42,058 bases of DNA from positions 1-42,058 of the forward strand of contig JAHAFI010000028.1 in the NCBI GenBank assembly GCA_018374355.1. Direction: 5' to 3'. The first letter of the stretch is position 1. Every line of letters starts with the position of its first letter. Positions 1 through 6,828 of this stretch are shown in pieces. The notes under the pieces were generated by a model. That model searched no databases, was not told the origin of the DNA, and was given only the letters and a program-made list of their open reading frames with translations. This DNA is from Clostridiales bacterium. Its GTDB lineage: Bacteria > Bacillota > Clostridia > Lachnospirales > Lachnospiraceae. A program made the position numbers and the translations under genes.

Positions 1-79
1 GGACAGACTTGCTGGAAGATGCGGCTGTACGCTTGACGAACTGGACGCTTATCTTGATGAAGTGATTGCAGAGGTATAG
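1..79 (+). CDS. C-terminal end of an antitoxin (partial)
   Basis: The window opens inside a gene whose frame (beginning at base 2) reads 25 codons and stops with TAG at 77-79. The tail is acidic and ends DAYLDEVIAEV. It stops three bases before the start of a RelE/ParE-like toxin, the usual spacing of a type II antitoxin-toxin pair, so I infer that this is the antitoxin C-terminus that binds the toxin. The DNA-binding N-terminal part lies outside the window, so the antitoxin family cannot be named. Confidence 0.5.
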   Translation, partial: DRLAGRCGCTLDELDAYLDEVIAEV

Positions 80-82
80 CGT

Positions 83-400
83 ATGGTATCAAACAGCAAA
101 TATAAAGTGATTGTTTCCGACAGAGCCAAAAGAATGTTAGGGATGCATATCCGTTTTATGGCACAGGTCAATAAACAGGCAGCAACGGAAAAGAAAAAAG
201 AGATTATGACAGCAATGCGTTCTTTGTGCCAGATGCCGCAGCGTTTCCCTTTCTTTGAGGAATTGTATATCACTCCAAATAAATATCATAAGATGTTCAT
301 TGAGAAGTGGTATCTTGTCCTCTACCAGATTCAAGATGATACAGTCTATGTAGAATATATCCTTGACTGTCGCAAAGATTACAGTTGGCTCATCAAATAA
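83..400 (+). CDS. RelE/ParE-superfamily toxin
   Basis: This 105-residue basic protein has the size and pattern of a type II toxin of the RelE/ParE superfamily: an N-terminal strand (YKVIVSDRAKRML), two helices rich in Lys and Gln, then strands containing FEELYI, KMFIEKWYLVLYQI and the terminal VEYILDCRKDYSWLI. In this family such proteins either cut mRNA at the ribosome or inhibit gyrase, and are neutralised by the gene just upstream. The pair is probably co-transcribed, with three bases between the genes, and a hairpin terminator follows at 419-450. Whether it is RelE-like or ParE-like cannot be decided from the sequence. Confidence 0.7.
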   Translation: MVSNSKYKVIVSDRAKRMLGMHIRFMAQVNKQAATEKKKEIMTAMRSLCQMPQRFPFFEELYITPNKYHKMFIEKWYLVLYQIQDDTVYVEYILDCRKDYSWLIK

Positions 401-418
401 CAGCAGAATTTCGGAATG

Positions 419-450
419 AAAATCGTCACTTACAAAAAGTGGCGATTTTT
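419..450 (+). terminator. Rho-independent terminator of the toxin operon
   Basis: The arms AAAATCGTCAC (419-429) and GTGGCGATTTTT (439-450) form a stem closed by a nine-base loop and followed by T-rich DNA. It begins 18 bases after the toxin stop codon. Confidence 0.6.
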
Positions 451-501
451 AATTGGAAAAATTTGTCCTCCAAATCGATAATATTGACCTCTAAATATAA
501 A

Positions 502-543
502 TTTGTGAAGTTTTTATTGAATGGTTAGCAGAATACGAGCACA
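502..543 (+). repeat. Imperfect 42-bp direct repeat, copy A
   Basis: This stretch, starting ATTTGTGAAG and containing CAGAATA, matches 35 of 42 bases of a second copy at 10,679-10,720 in the same orientation. The two copies bracket the BREX remnant, both ATPases and the serine recombinase cluster. They could be old element ends or remnants of a common gene. No protein was recognised in either copy. Confidence 0.4.
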
Positions 544-608
544 AAAAAGCACCTACCACTATGATAGATGCTCATTCTTCCGTATTAAATTTTTATTCAG
601 ATGGTTAT

Positions 609-661
609 TGTTAGGGTCAGGTAAAATTATCCACCCACGGTCAACTTAAAATAACCAATCA
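609..661. mobile_element. Possible end of an IS21-like insertion sequence (remnant)
   Basis: The segment starts TGTTAGGGTCAGG and carries two related A/T-rich blocks (AAAATTATCCACC and TTAAAATAACCAA). IS21-family ends typically start with TGT and hold repeated motifs of this sort, and the segment lies just beyond the point where the pglZ-like frame breaks off. No transposase gene remains, so the family call is tentative. Apart from this remnant and the repeat at 502-543, I see nothing coding between 451 and 704. Confidence 0.25.
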
Positions 662-704
662 GAGACAGGATAAAATCGCCATAAAAAATCATATTTTCAC
701 CATG

Positions 705-791
705 TCAGAAGATAATACGACGCTGATAAAATTCCGGCAGAAGAGTCGCAAACCTGCGGTTTAAATCCTGTATTACTTTGTCTGTATCCAT
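705..791 (-). pseudogene. pglZ: 5' stub of a BREX pglZ-like gene
   Basis: A start codon at 791 with a good ribosome site (AAGGAAGG) opens a 28-residue frame beginning MDTDKVIQDLNRRF and ending PEFYQRRIIF, then a stop. The opening closely recalls the N-terminus of the alkaline-phosphatase-like BREX protein PglZ, where the expected continuation is a Trp-Tyr-Asp motif; here the sequence changes at exactly that point. A full PglZ has roughly 800 residues or more, so nearly all of it is missing. The preceding DUF3791 gene ends 20 bases upstream, so this was the last surviving member of an operon. The identification rests on memory of the family's N-terminus, without a search. The stub cannot be functional. 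Confidence 0.55.
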
Positions 792-811
792 AAATTACTT
801 TCTTTCCTTCC

Positions 812-1033
812 TTAGTATCCGGCAGTTTTCTCAGCATATTCTTGCTCCAGTTCTTCTGCCAGATACGCATCGCTCATGCAGTGCATATCAGAAACACCGT
901 CACGGACAAGCTGATAGACCTCGGAGTGATAAAAAAAATCCAGTGCCGCATCCAATGAAAGTCCCTGCTGTTTGGCAAAACACTCAATGACACGGCTATA
1001 TTTTTTCTGAAGTAAAATGGGATTTGCTGTCAT
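812..1033 (-). CDS. DUF3791 family small protein
   Basis: This 73-residue protein has a core of the form FAKQQGLSLDAALDFFYHSEVYQLVRDG, typical of the DUF3791 family as I know it, and an acidic C-terminus (LAEELEQEY). Its start overlaps the stop of the DUF3990 gene by four bases (ATGA), implying translational coupling. DUF3791 proteins commonly sit next to DUF3990 genes, and I infer that they act as antidotes or partners of that putative ADP-ribosyltransferase. A second, different DUF3791 protein is encoded on the other side of DUF3990. The function has not been demonstrated. Confidence 0.65.
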   Translation of the reverse strand: MTANPILLQKKYSRVIECFAKQQGLSLDAALDFFYHSEVYQLVRDGVSDMHCMSDAYLAEELEQEYAEKTAGY

Positions 1034-1500
1034 AGTGTTTCACTCCCTTCAAAATGCAGCAACGACAATGCTTTCTCTGTACGAAAACATATTTGCAGAT
1101 TAGGCTTTTCATAACACAGGCGGTTGATGGCTTCCTTCTTATCAATCAGTCCGTCAAAAAACAGTTCCACTGTATTGAATACTTTATCATTGGCAACACC
1201 GCCCACTACAAGATCATAATCTGTCGAATCCTTCCCACGACGGCAATTCAAAATGAAATCCAGCCATTCTTCGGAATAAGAATCGAATTTCAATATTTTC
1301 AATTCCGTTTCCCGGCTTTCATCGTATTCATACCGTGAGATAATACCGTCCTTTCCACGGCGTTTAAACTTTCCACACCACTTCGCCGCCTGTTCATGCA
1401 GCGGCGTAGCATAGAAGCCACGCCCGAAGTCTACATTAGAGCGGGAATGAACTAAATCTGGCTTTGCAATCTCTAAAAAGGAACCATGATAGAGAATCAT
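1030..1500 (-). CDS. DUF3990 protein, putative ADP-ribosyltransferase-fold toxin
   Basis: The 156 residues start MILYHGSF and continue with NVDFGRGFYAT, the hallmark opening of DUF3990 proteins. These resemble the ADP-ribosyltransferase fold: the YHGS strand and the following segment would form the NAD pocket, and an ELFF motif lies later in the protein. The gene overlaps both neighbours by four bases, so three proteins are translated as a unit (DUF3791, DUF3990, DUF3791). That arrangement suggests a toxin flanked by two regulators or antitoxins. Enzyme activity and target are inference. The operon sits directly upstream of a broken BREX gene and may have been cargo of that defence island. 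Confidence 0.7.
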   Translation of the reverse strand: MILYHGSFLEIAKPDLVHSRSNVDFGRGFYATPLHEQAAKWCGKFKRRGKDGIISRYEYDESRETELKILKFDSYSEEWLDFILNCRRGKDSTDYDLVVGGVANDKVFNTVELFFDGLIDKKEAINRLCYEKPNLQICFRTEKALSLLHFEGSETL

Positions 1501-1736
1501 ACTTCCACACCTCTTTCTTTCATCACATCAAGAAGGTCGTCAACGATATATTCTCGGCTCTGGGTATGCAGTACTTCATATTCCGGCACGATATAGCCGT
1601 TCAGAATGTTGCTCTTTTCAGTAAATGCCTGATAAACGCGCCCTGCATCCACACCCAGCTTTGCCGCTACGTTTTCAATGCAAAATACAGCAAACTCCAG
1701 CTCACTGGAATTTTTGATTTTTTCATCCTTCATCAT
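1497..1736 (-). CDS. DUF3791 family small protein (first gene of operon)
   Basis: I place the start at ATG 1736, which follows AGGAGGTGCGT at good distance; an upstream ATG at 1799 lies inside the end of another gene. The 79-residue product contains ELEFAVFCIENVAAKLGVDA and GRVYQAFTEKSNILNGYIVP, the DUF3791 layout of two helices followed by a loop around the LNGYI segment. Its stop overlaps the DUF3990 start. It probably forms a complex with or controls the DUF3990 protein, by analogy with the usual gene pairing. Confidence 0.65.
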   Translation of the reverse strand: MMKDEKIKNSSELEFAVFCIENVAAKLGVDAGRVYQAFTEKSNILNGYIVPEYEVLHTQSREYIVDDLLDVMKERGVEV

Positions 1737-1749
1737 ACGCACCTCCTCC

Positions 1750-1860
1750 TTACTGTTCCTCTTTTTTATCAGGAACAAATTCCATGATGTCTCCAACATC
1801 GCAATTTAACACAGAACAAATTTTCGACACGATTTCTGTACTAACCTTTTCACCTCCGTC
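1750..1860 (-). pseudogene. C-terminal fragment of an XRE-family repressor
   Basis: From 1860 to the stop at 1750-1752 the frame reads a 36-residue tail containing VSTEIVSKICSVLNC and GDIMEFVPDKKEE, the standard end of small Cro/XRE helix-turn-helix regulators of Firmicutes. A stop codon immediately precedes it and no start codon is available, so only the last third of the gene remains. It ends 14 bases before the DUF3791 start, so the intact gene was probably the autoregulator of this operon, and the operon may now lack its original control. Confidence 0.6.
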
Positions 1861-2222
1861 TTATTTTTTTAATATATCTGTTCACATTGTATTTATTATC
1901 ATATCATAGAAATGCGTTTTGAACAATTTAATGTATTGAAAATCATAATTAGATTCTGAAATTTCGCATTTTCAAATTTACGATAGACTTCTGCGCTTCT
2001 TCTTTCAGTCTCTGCCTGTTAGATAAGAGCTTATTTATTGGAAGAATTTGTTTTTTCTGTTGCTAAAAACTATCAGGTGTAGATTTGGGGAAGTTAAATT
2101 AAACCAGTACCCTTTCCTCCGTACATTCTGAATATAAACCGGATATTATGGTGCGGCAGAGCCGCCGTGGCTCAAAGAGCACCGGAATAATCATAAACCG
2201 GATGAGTGGGATCACTCTCTAT
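1861..2222. other. AT-rich intergenic region with a short direct repeat
   Basis: No gene is visible. The 11-mer ATAAACCGGAT occurs twice (2134-2144 and 2193-2203), bracketing a GC-rich stretch that can fold (GAGCC/GGCTC on the minus strand). This could be the scar of the event that shortened the gene ending at 2223. Nothing else was recognised. Confidence 0.35.
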
Positions 2223-2381
2223 TCATCCACAATAATTTTTCTTCCCTGCTGAAATGAAATCAACACCTTTTGCTCCATCCATTTTTACAAAATACTTTCT
2301 GTAATAAGGATCATCATCAAATTTCAAAGTGACATCTTCATCGGGGAAATCAAATTCTATACCACTTTCCTCAATCTTCAT
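2223..2381 (-). pseudogene. Truncated partner of the ATPase, possibly the start of a nuclease gene
   Basis: The frame starts at ATG 2381, eleven bases inside the end of the ATPase gene, and encodes 52 residues. The start is acidic (EESGIEFDFPDEDVTLKF), then comes YYRKYFVK and KGVDFIS, and it stops soon after. Overlapping partners of this ATPase type are often nuclease-like proteins in which a GVDFI strand is followed by an E-x-K catalytic strand. Here the sequence ends just where that strand would be expected, so I interpret the gene as cut off before its active site. Alternatively it could be a genuine small acidic partner. Confidence 0.4.
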
Positions 2382-3435
2382 AAATCAACTCCTGTTCTCT
2401 GTCATAAATGCTTTCAAACTCTCTCATAATAGAATTGTGTTCCAGTTCAGAAACTTTATCGCAAAGTTCATACTTGATTTTTTTATCCTTTTCATCTTCG
2501 TATAAAGAAATGAATTTAATATTCAAATTTGCATGGTTCGCTTTTGGATATGCCGCCGGAAAGTTAAAACACTGTTGCACAAAATAATCGTGTGTCGTAA
2601 TGAAAATCTGTACACCCATTCCAGCCAATTCCATCATGGCATCGGCTAATGTTTTCATCATGATAGGATTCATATTTGTCTCCGGTTCATCCCAAAAAAG
2701 TATAGAATTTTTTCCCAGACTTCCGGATGTGATCAAATATATGATAGTTGCCAGTTTCCTATAGCCTTCGGAAACAAGCCCCATTTCAAATTCGCCTTCA
2801 CCTTTCATTTTTAAATAGAATTTTTTATCCCTCTGAATAATCTTACCATCAATTATTTTTTCAAAACTGCTTAAAACATTATTTTGCTCTGTTGTATTTG
2901 CTCCTCGTTTTAACGGTTTATCTAATAATTTTGATAAGTCATAATACATTTCTTCAAAGTCCAAATGATATTCTTCATATAAAGATCGAAAATGTTCTGT
3001 TGAAGAAATCATTTCTTTTGGTGGCAAGTATACCGGTGTAAACTTCTTTACAGGCTGTCCAATTCCAACTTCTACATCAGCATGCCTTTCCTGTCGATTT
3101 CCAAATCCAATCGCTACCTCATTGTTATCCTCAAGAAACAACTTTAATTCAGCACGGTTGCTTCCCGGTTTCCTTGTCACTAATCTTCCCAGTTTCATTT
3201 CATCAGGACGAAACACACCTAAGAATTTTTCAACGATAAGTTCCTCCATCTTTTCCTTCTTCGTTTTGTCAAAATTAATATTACTGATTGGTTGGATTGC
3301 AGAATACATAGCCTTTAACAACGTTGTTTTACCCGTGCTGTTTTCACCACTAATAATATTAATATTCTTTGACCATTTAATATCCAAATCATTAAAAAGC
3401 ATAAAATTATCTAATTTTAATCTATCAATTTTCAT
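2371..3435 (-). CDS. AAA/ABC-type ATPase of the OLD-like defence class
   Basis: The protein has 354 residues. The N-terminus reads MKIDRLKLDNFMLF followed by the Walker A motif GENSTGKTT (residues 30-38), as in AAA_15/AAA_21 proteins related to RecF, SMC and OLD. Later come an ABC-signature-like segment (LVSEGYRKLATI), a Walker B (ILFWDEPETNMNP) and a conserved His in ITTHDYF. Such ATPases act with a nuclease or toxin partner in several anti-phage systems, such as Septu-like and PARIS-like pairs. The partner here is an overlapping gene that appears truncated, so the system may be dead or may work in a reduced form. It could also be a stand-alone ATPase. Confidence 0.75.
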   Translation of the reverse strand: MKIDRLKLDNFMLFNDLDIKWSKNINIISGENSTGKTTLLKAMYSAIQPISNINFDKTKKEKMEELIVEKFLGVFRPDEMKLGRLVTRKPGSNRAELKLFLEDNNEVAIGFGNRQERHADVEVGIGQPVKKFTPVYLPPKEMISSTEHFRSLYEEYHLDFEEMYYDLSKLLDKPLKRGANTTEQNNVLSSFEKIIDGKIIQRDKKFYLKMKGEGEFEMGLVSEGYRKLATIIYLITSGSLGKNSILFWDEPETNMNPIMMKTLADAMMELAGMGVQIFITTHDYFVQQCFNFPAAYPKANHANLNIKFISLYEDEKDKKIKYELCDKVSELEHNSIMREFESIYDREQELIYED

Positions 3436-3703
3436 TCTGCTCTCCCTAAAAATATAGTTATATCCAGCTTTTGTATCTTACTTACTGCTTTTGCAGTCTT
3501 TGAAATAAAACATGTATCCCATATCCGTTTATATATTATCTACAGTATATCCATATTCAACAGCAAAATCAATTTCATTTGTGTTGTTTATTGTAGAATA
3601 TAAGTACCTAAAGTTGCAGAGCAAAATGCAGAATATATTTTTCGCCATCTCATATAAAACTGTGATTGATAAGCATTAAAATTAAATAATTTTGTGATTT
3701 TGG

Positions 3704-3732
3704 TTGTGATTTTTATAGATTTCGCATATAAT
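3704..3732 (+). promoter_or_regulatory. Sigma-A-type promoter for the DUF4143 ATPase
   Basis: TTGTGA at 3704-3709 and TATAAT at 3727-3732 are separated by 17 bases, a near-ideal housekeeping promoter 54 bases before the chosen start codon. The rest of the gap from 3436 to 3785 shows no gene. Confidence 0.6.
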
Positions 3733-3785
3733 AAAAGTGTGATTATGAAGCATAAAACTCCAATAAAAATGTGAAGAGTGATTCT

Positions 3786-5126
3786 ATGGAACGATTTATT
3801 TTAAAAAAGCTGCTGGATTGGAAAAATTCTCCCTACCGCAAGCCTTTAATCTTGAAGGGCGTACGTCAGGTGGGTAAGACTTGGATTCTGAAAGAGTTCG
3901 GCAGACGCTGTTATGAAAATACAGCTTACTTTAACTTCGACGAAAATGAAGAATATAAGCAATTTTTTGAAACAACCAAGGATGTGGATCGGATTCTGCA
4001 AAACCTTATGCTGGCAAGCGGTCAAAAAGTATTGCCAGAAAAGACCCTCATCATCTTTGACGAGGTACAGGACTGCCCGAAAGTTATCAACTCCATGAAA
4101 TATTTCTGCGAGAACGCACCGCAGTACCACATTGCCTGCGCCGGTTCTCTGCTGGGTATAGCTCTGGCGAAGCCCTCCTCCTTTCCGGTGGGCAAGGTCA
4201 ATTTCATGCAGATTGACCCAATGACCTTCACTGAGTTTCTACTTGCCAACGGTGATGAAAATCTGGCGCAGTATCTGGAACAGGTGGACACCCTTGAACC
4301 CATCCCTGACGCCTTCTTTAATCCATTGTATGAGAAACTGAAGATGTACTATGTCACCGGTGGTATGCCGGAGTCGGTATTGATGTGGACGGAGGCAAGG
4401 GATGTTTCTGCTATGCAGGAAGCATTGTCCGGAATCATTGGAGCCTATGAGCGTGATTTTGCCAAGCATCCTAATCTCAGCGAGTTCCCGAAAATCTCAA
4501 TGATTTGGAAGTCTGTTCCTTCTCAACTGGCAAGGGAGAACAAGAAGTTTATCTATAAGGTGGTCAAGGAAGGCGCACGAGCCCGTGAGTACGAGGATGC
4601 TTTGCAATGGCTGGTGGATGCCCGTCTGGTGCATAAAATTTATCGCAGCTCAGCTCCCGGCTTGCCGATTGCAGCTTCCGATGACTTGTCTGCTTTCAAG
4701 ATTTATTTGGTAGATGTGGGACTGCTCCGCCGTCTGGCACAGTTAGCCCCCACTGCCTTTGGCGAAGGTAACCGCCTATTTACTGAATTCAAAGGCGCAT
4801 TGACCGAAAACTTTGTGTTACAGACCTTGATTACTCAGTTTGAAGTCATGCCTCGTTATTGGAGCCAGAACAACCCACCTTACGAAGTGGATTTCCTCAT
4901 TCAGCGGGAGAACGATATTTTTCCTGTTGAAGTCAAATCCGAAACCAACACAACCAGCAAGAGTATGAAGAAATTCAAGGAGCTGTTCCCGGATAAGGTT
5001 AAGCTCCGTATCCGATTCTCGTTGGACAATCTGAAACTGGACGATGATGTGCTAAATATCCCGCTGTTCATGGCAGATCAGGCAGATCGATTGATTGGGT
5101 TGGCATTGGAGCAACTACAGAAATAG
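3786..5126 (+). CDS. DUF4143-family AAA ATPase with nuclease-like C-terminus
   Basis: This is a typical member of the large ATP-binding DUF4143 family: about 446 residues from the ATG at 3786. I prefer that start to a GTG at 3771 because the family begins close to the ERFILKKLLDW segment and a weak AAGAG ribosome site precedes it. Walker A is KGVRQVGKTW, Walker B is LIIFDEVQDCPK, and a GSLLGIAL sensor region follows. The C-terminal third carries EVDFLIQRENDIFPVEVKSE, which has the D...E-x-K spacing of PD-(D/E)XK nuclease folds. The cellular role of the family is poorly defined, and copies are common in gut Firmicutes and on mobile DNA. The gene is monocistronic, with its own promoter and terminator. 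Confidence 0.85.
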   Translation: MERFILKKLLDWKNSPYRKPLILKGVRQVGKTWILKEFGRRCYENTAYFNFDENEEYKQFFETTKDVDRILQNLMLASGQKVLPEKTLIIFDEVQDCPKVINSMKYFCENAPQYHIACAGSLLGIALAKPSSFPVGKVNFMQIDPMTFTEFLLANGDENLAQYLEQVDTLEPIPDAFFNPLYEKLKMYYVTGGMPESVLMWTEARDVSAMQEALSGIIGAYERDFAKHPNLSEFPKISMIWKSVPSQLARENKKFIYKVVKEGARAREYEDALQWLVDARLVHKIYRSSAPGLPIAASDDLSAFKIYLVDVGLLRRLAQLAPTAFGEGNRLFTEFKGALTENFVLQTLITQFEVMPRYWSQNNPPYEVDFLIQRENDIFPVEVKSETNTTSKSMKKFKELFPDKVKLRIRFSLDNLKLDDDVLNIPLFMADQADRLIGLALEQLQK

Positions 5127-5139
5127 AATTTATTGCTAA

Positions 5140-5174
5140 AGAGCATCCCGTTTTAAGCGAAAACAGGATGCTCT
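5140..5174 (+). terminator. Terminator after the DUF4143 gene
   Basis: The nine-base arms AGAGCATCC (5140-5148) and GGATGCTCT (5166-5174) are perfectly complementary, with an additional CGTTTT/AAAAC pairing inside. It lies 14 bases after the stop codon. Confidence 0.65.
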
Positions 5175-5232
5175 TATGTCAAGATGAATTCAATTAATGA
5201 GCGAACAATTTTTTATTTTGTATATTTTCAAA

Positions 5233-6828
5233 TCACCTGAATTTCATCATTTTCTGCATCTCATCTGCAAAGTTAAACACAATTTCCACACGTTCAGCAT
5301 CATAGACGTAAACACAGGAAATCAATGCATCTACCATTTCCCTGTTTAGTTCAACTTCACCCCTATATTTCTCATATAAGTCAAACATTCCTTCCAAACG
5401 GGAAAACTCATTGATTGAATCGCCTGAATCCGTTTTCAGCATATCTTCCAGCCTGTAGAGTTCTTCCCCCAATTTTTTCTTACACTCCATAAAACCTTCT
5501 TCATTCATCTCTCCTTCACTATATTTTTCATATGCCTCCAATCTGCTGTTCTTTATCTGAAGAATTTTTCTTTTTATCTCTTTCCGCTCACCTTCCTTTT
5601 TTCTTCTCTCTTCTTCTGCTTTCTGCGCCACTTGTCTTTTCAGGTCATATACATTTCCAATTAACTGAATCTGTTGTTTGATCGCTTCTGATATTAAAAG
5701 CAGCATTTCTTCTTCTTTGATGTTTCCCGGACAGCACTCCACGTTTCCCTGCATATATTTATACCTGCAATAATATGATGGGGTTGTCCTGTTCCTTCTG
5801 GTTAAGTTGTGCCTGCAATTTCCACATTTCAGTTTTCCCTTAATCGGTGAGTCCGGATTGCCTTTTCTGCGTTTCTCTGCTCCTCTTCTCCGTTTTTCAT
5901 TTTCCAGAGCAATCCTTCGATGCGCATCCTCGTATAACTGTCTGCTGACAATCGGCTCATGCATATGTTGTCTTTCTTCCTGCTCTGTTTTTGGGATATA
6001 CCTCATTTTATCTGTTCCAATCTCTGCCACTTCTCTCGTGTGAAATACTACGCTTCCCAGATATTCCCTATTGTTAACTATTCTTTTTACAATTCCTCCG
6101 CTCCACTTTTTTAAGCTGTCTTTATATTTCCCCCGGATCAGCAGCTTCTTTTTTTCCAAATATAACTGCGGAGTCAGAAAACCGGCTTCCTGAAGCTTTC
6201 TCCCTGCTTCCGAATAATTACCATACATTTTTGTAAATAAAAATGCGTGATATATCGTGTTTGCAGCTTCCTCATCTACAACCAGATGGCCCGCAGTATT
6301 TTCGTCCTTCTTATATCCGTTAGGCGCAAATGTCGCTAAGTACCTCCCTTCATTACGGACCGTCCATAAATCCTTCTTTATTTTGATTGAATTTTCTTCG
6401 CTAAAATAATCGTTTAACAGATTTTTAAAATTAACATCAATTCCGGGTGTTTCCCTAAGGTAATCGGTACTGTCAAATTGATCATTGATTGCTATGATCC
6501 TGACATCCAGGAATGGAAAAATCTTTTCAATGTAATTGCCAACTTCTATGTAATCTCTTCCAAAGCGGGAAAAGTCTTTGATTATCAGAATCCTTACATC
6601 CCCATTTCGGATATCATTAAATAACCGTTGTACTGAAGGGCGTTCAAAGTTTTTTCCACTGAACCCATCATCGATATATTCCCGGATCTCATACTCACTA
6701 AATTCCATATGTTCATTAATAAACGTTCGGATTAATTTTCGTTGATTGATTATGCTGTTGCTCTCATCTATTAAATCCTCATCCTCTTTAGAAAGACGCA
6801 GATATATTGCAAGAATCCCGGCGCTCAT
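5233..6828 (-). CDS. Large serine recombinase, third of a tandem set
   Basis: This 531-residue large serine recombinase joins or separates DNA at attachment sites through a 5'-phosphoserine intermediate. The resolvase domain opens with AIYLRLS (catalytic Ser near residue 13) and contains KDFSRFGRDYIEVG. It is followed by the recombinase domain, a zinc ribbon (CGNCRHNL with a later Cys pair) and a charged coiled coil near residues 380-460. It is the last gene of an operon of three recombinases and overlaps the second by four bases. Co-transcription implies that two or all three subunits act together in excision and integration, as described for paired recombinases in some staphylococcal elements. 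Confidence 0.9.
   Translation of the reverse strand: MSAGILAIYLRLSKEDEDLIDESNSIINQRKLIRTFINEHMEFSEYEIREYIDDGFSGKNFERPSVQRLFNDIRNGDVRILIIKDFSRFGRDYIEVGNYIEKIFPFLDVRIIAINDQFDSTDYLRETPGIDVNFKNLLNDYFSEENSIKIKKDLWTVRNEGRYLATFAPNGYKKDENTAGHLVVDEEAANTIYHAFLFTKMYGNYSEAGRKLQEAGFLTPQLYLEKKKLLIRGKYKDSLKKWSGGIVKRIVNNREYLGSVVFHTREVAEIGTDKMRYIPKTEQEERQHMHEPIVSRQLYEDAHRRIALENEKRRRGAEKRRKGNPDSPIKGKLKCGNCRHNLTRRNRTTPSYYCRYKYMQGNVECCPGNIKEEEMLLLISEAIKQQIQLIGNVYDLKRQVAQKAEEERRKKEGERKEIKRKILQIKNSRLEAYEKYSEGEMNEEGFMECKKKLGEELYRLEDMLKTDSGDSINEFSRLEGMFDLYEKYRGEVELNREMVDALISCVYVYDAERVEIVFNFADEMQKMMKFR

Noticed and set aside
778..990. Plus-strand 70-codon frame near the pglZ stub
   Set aside because: It is antisense to the DUF3791 gene, with no ribosome site.
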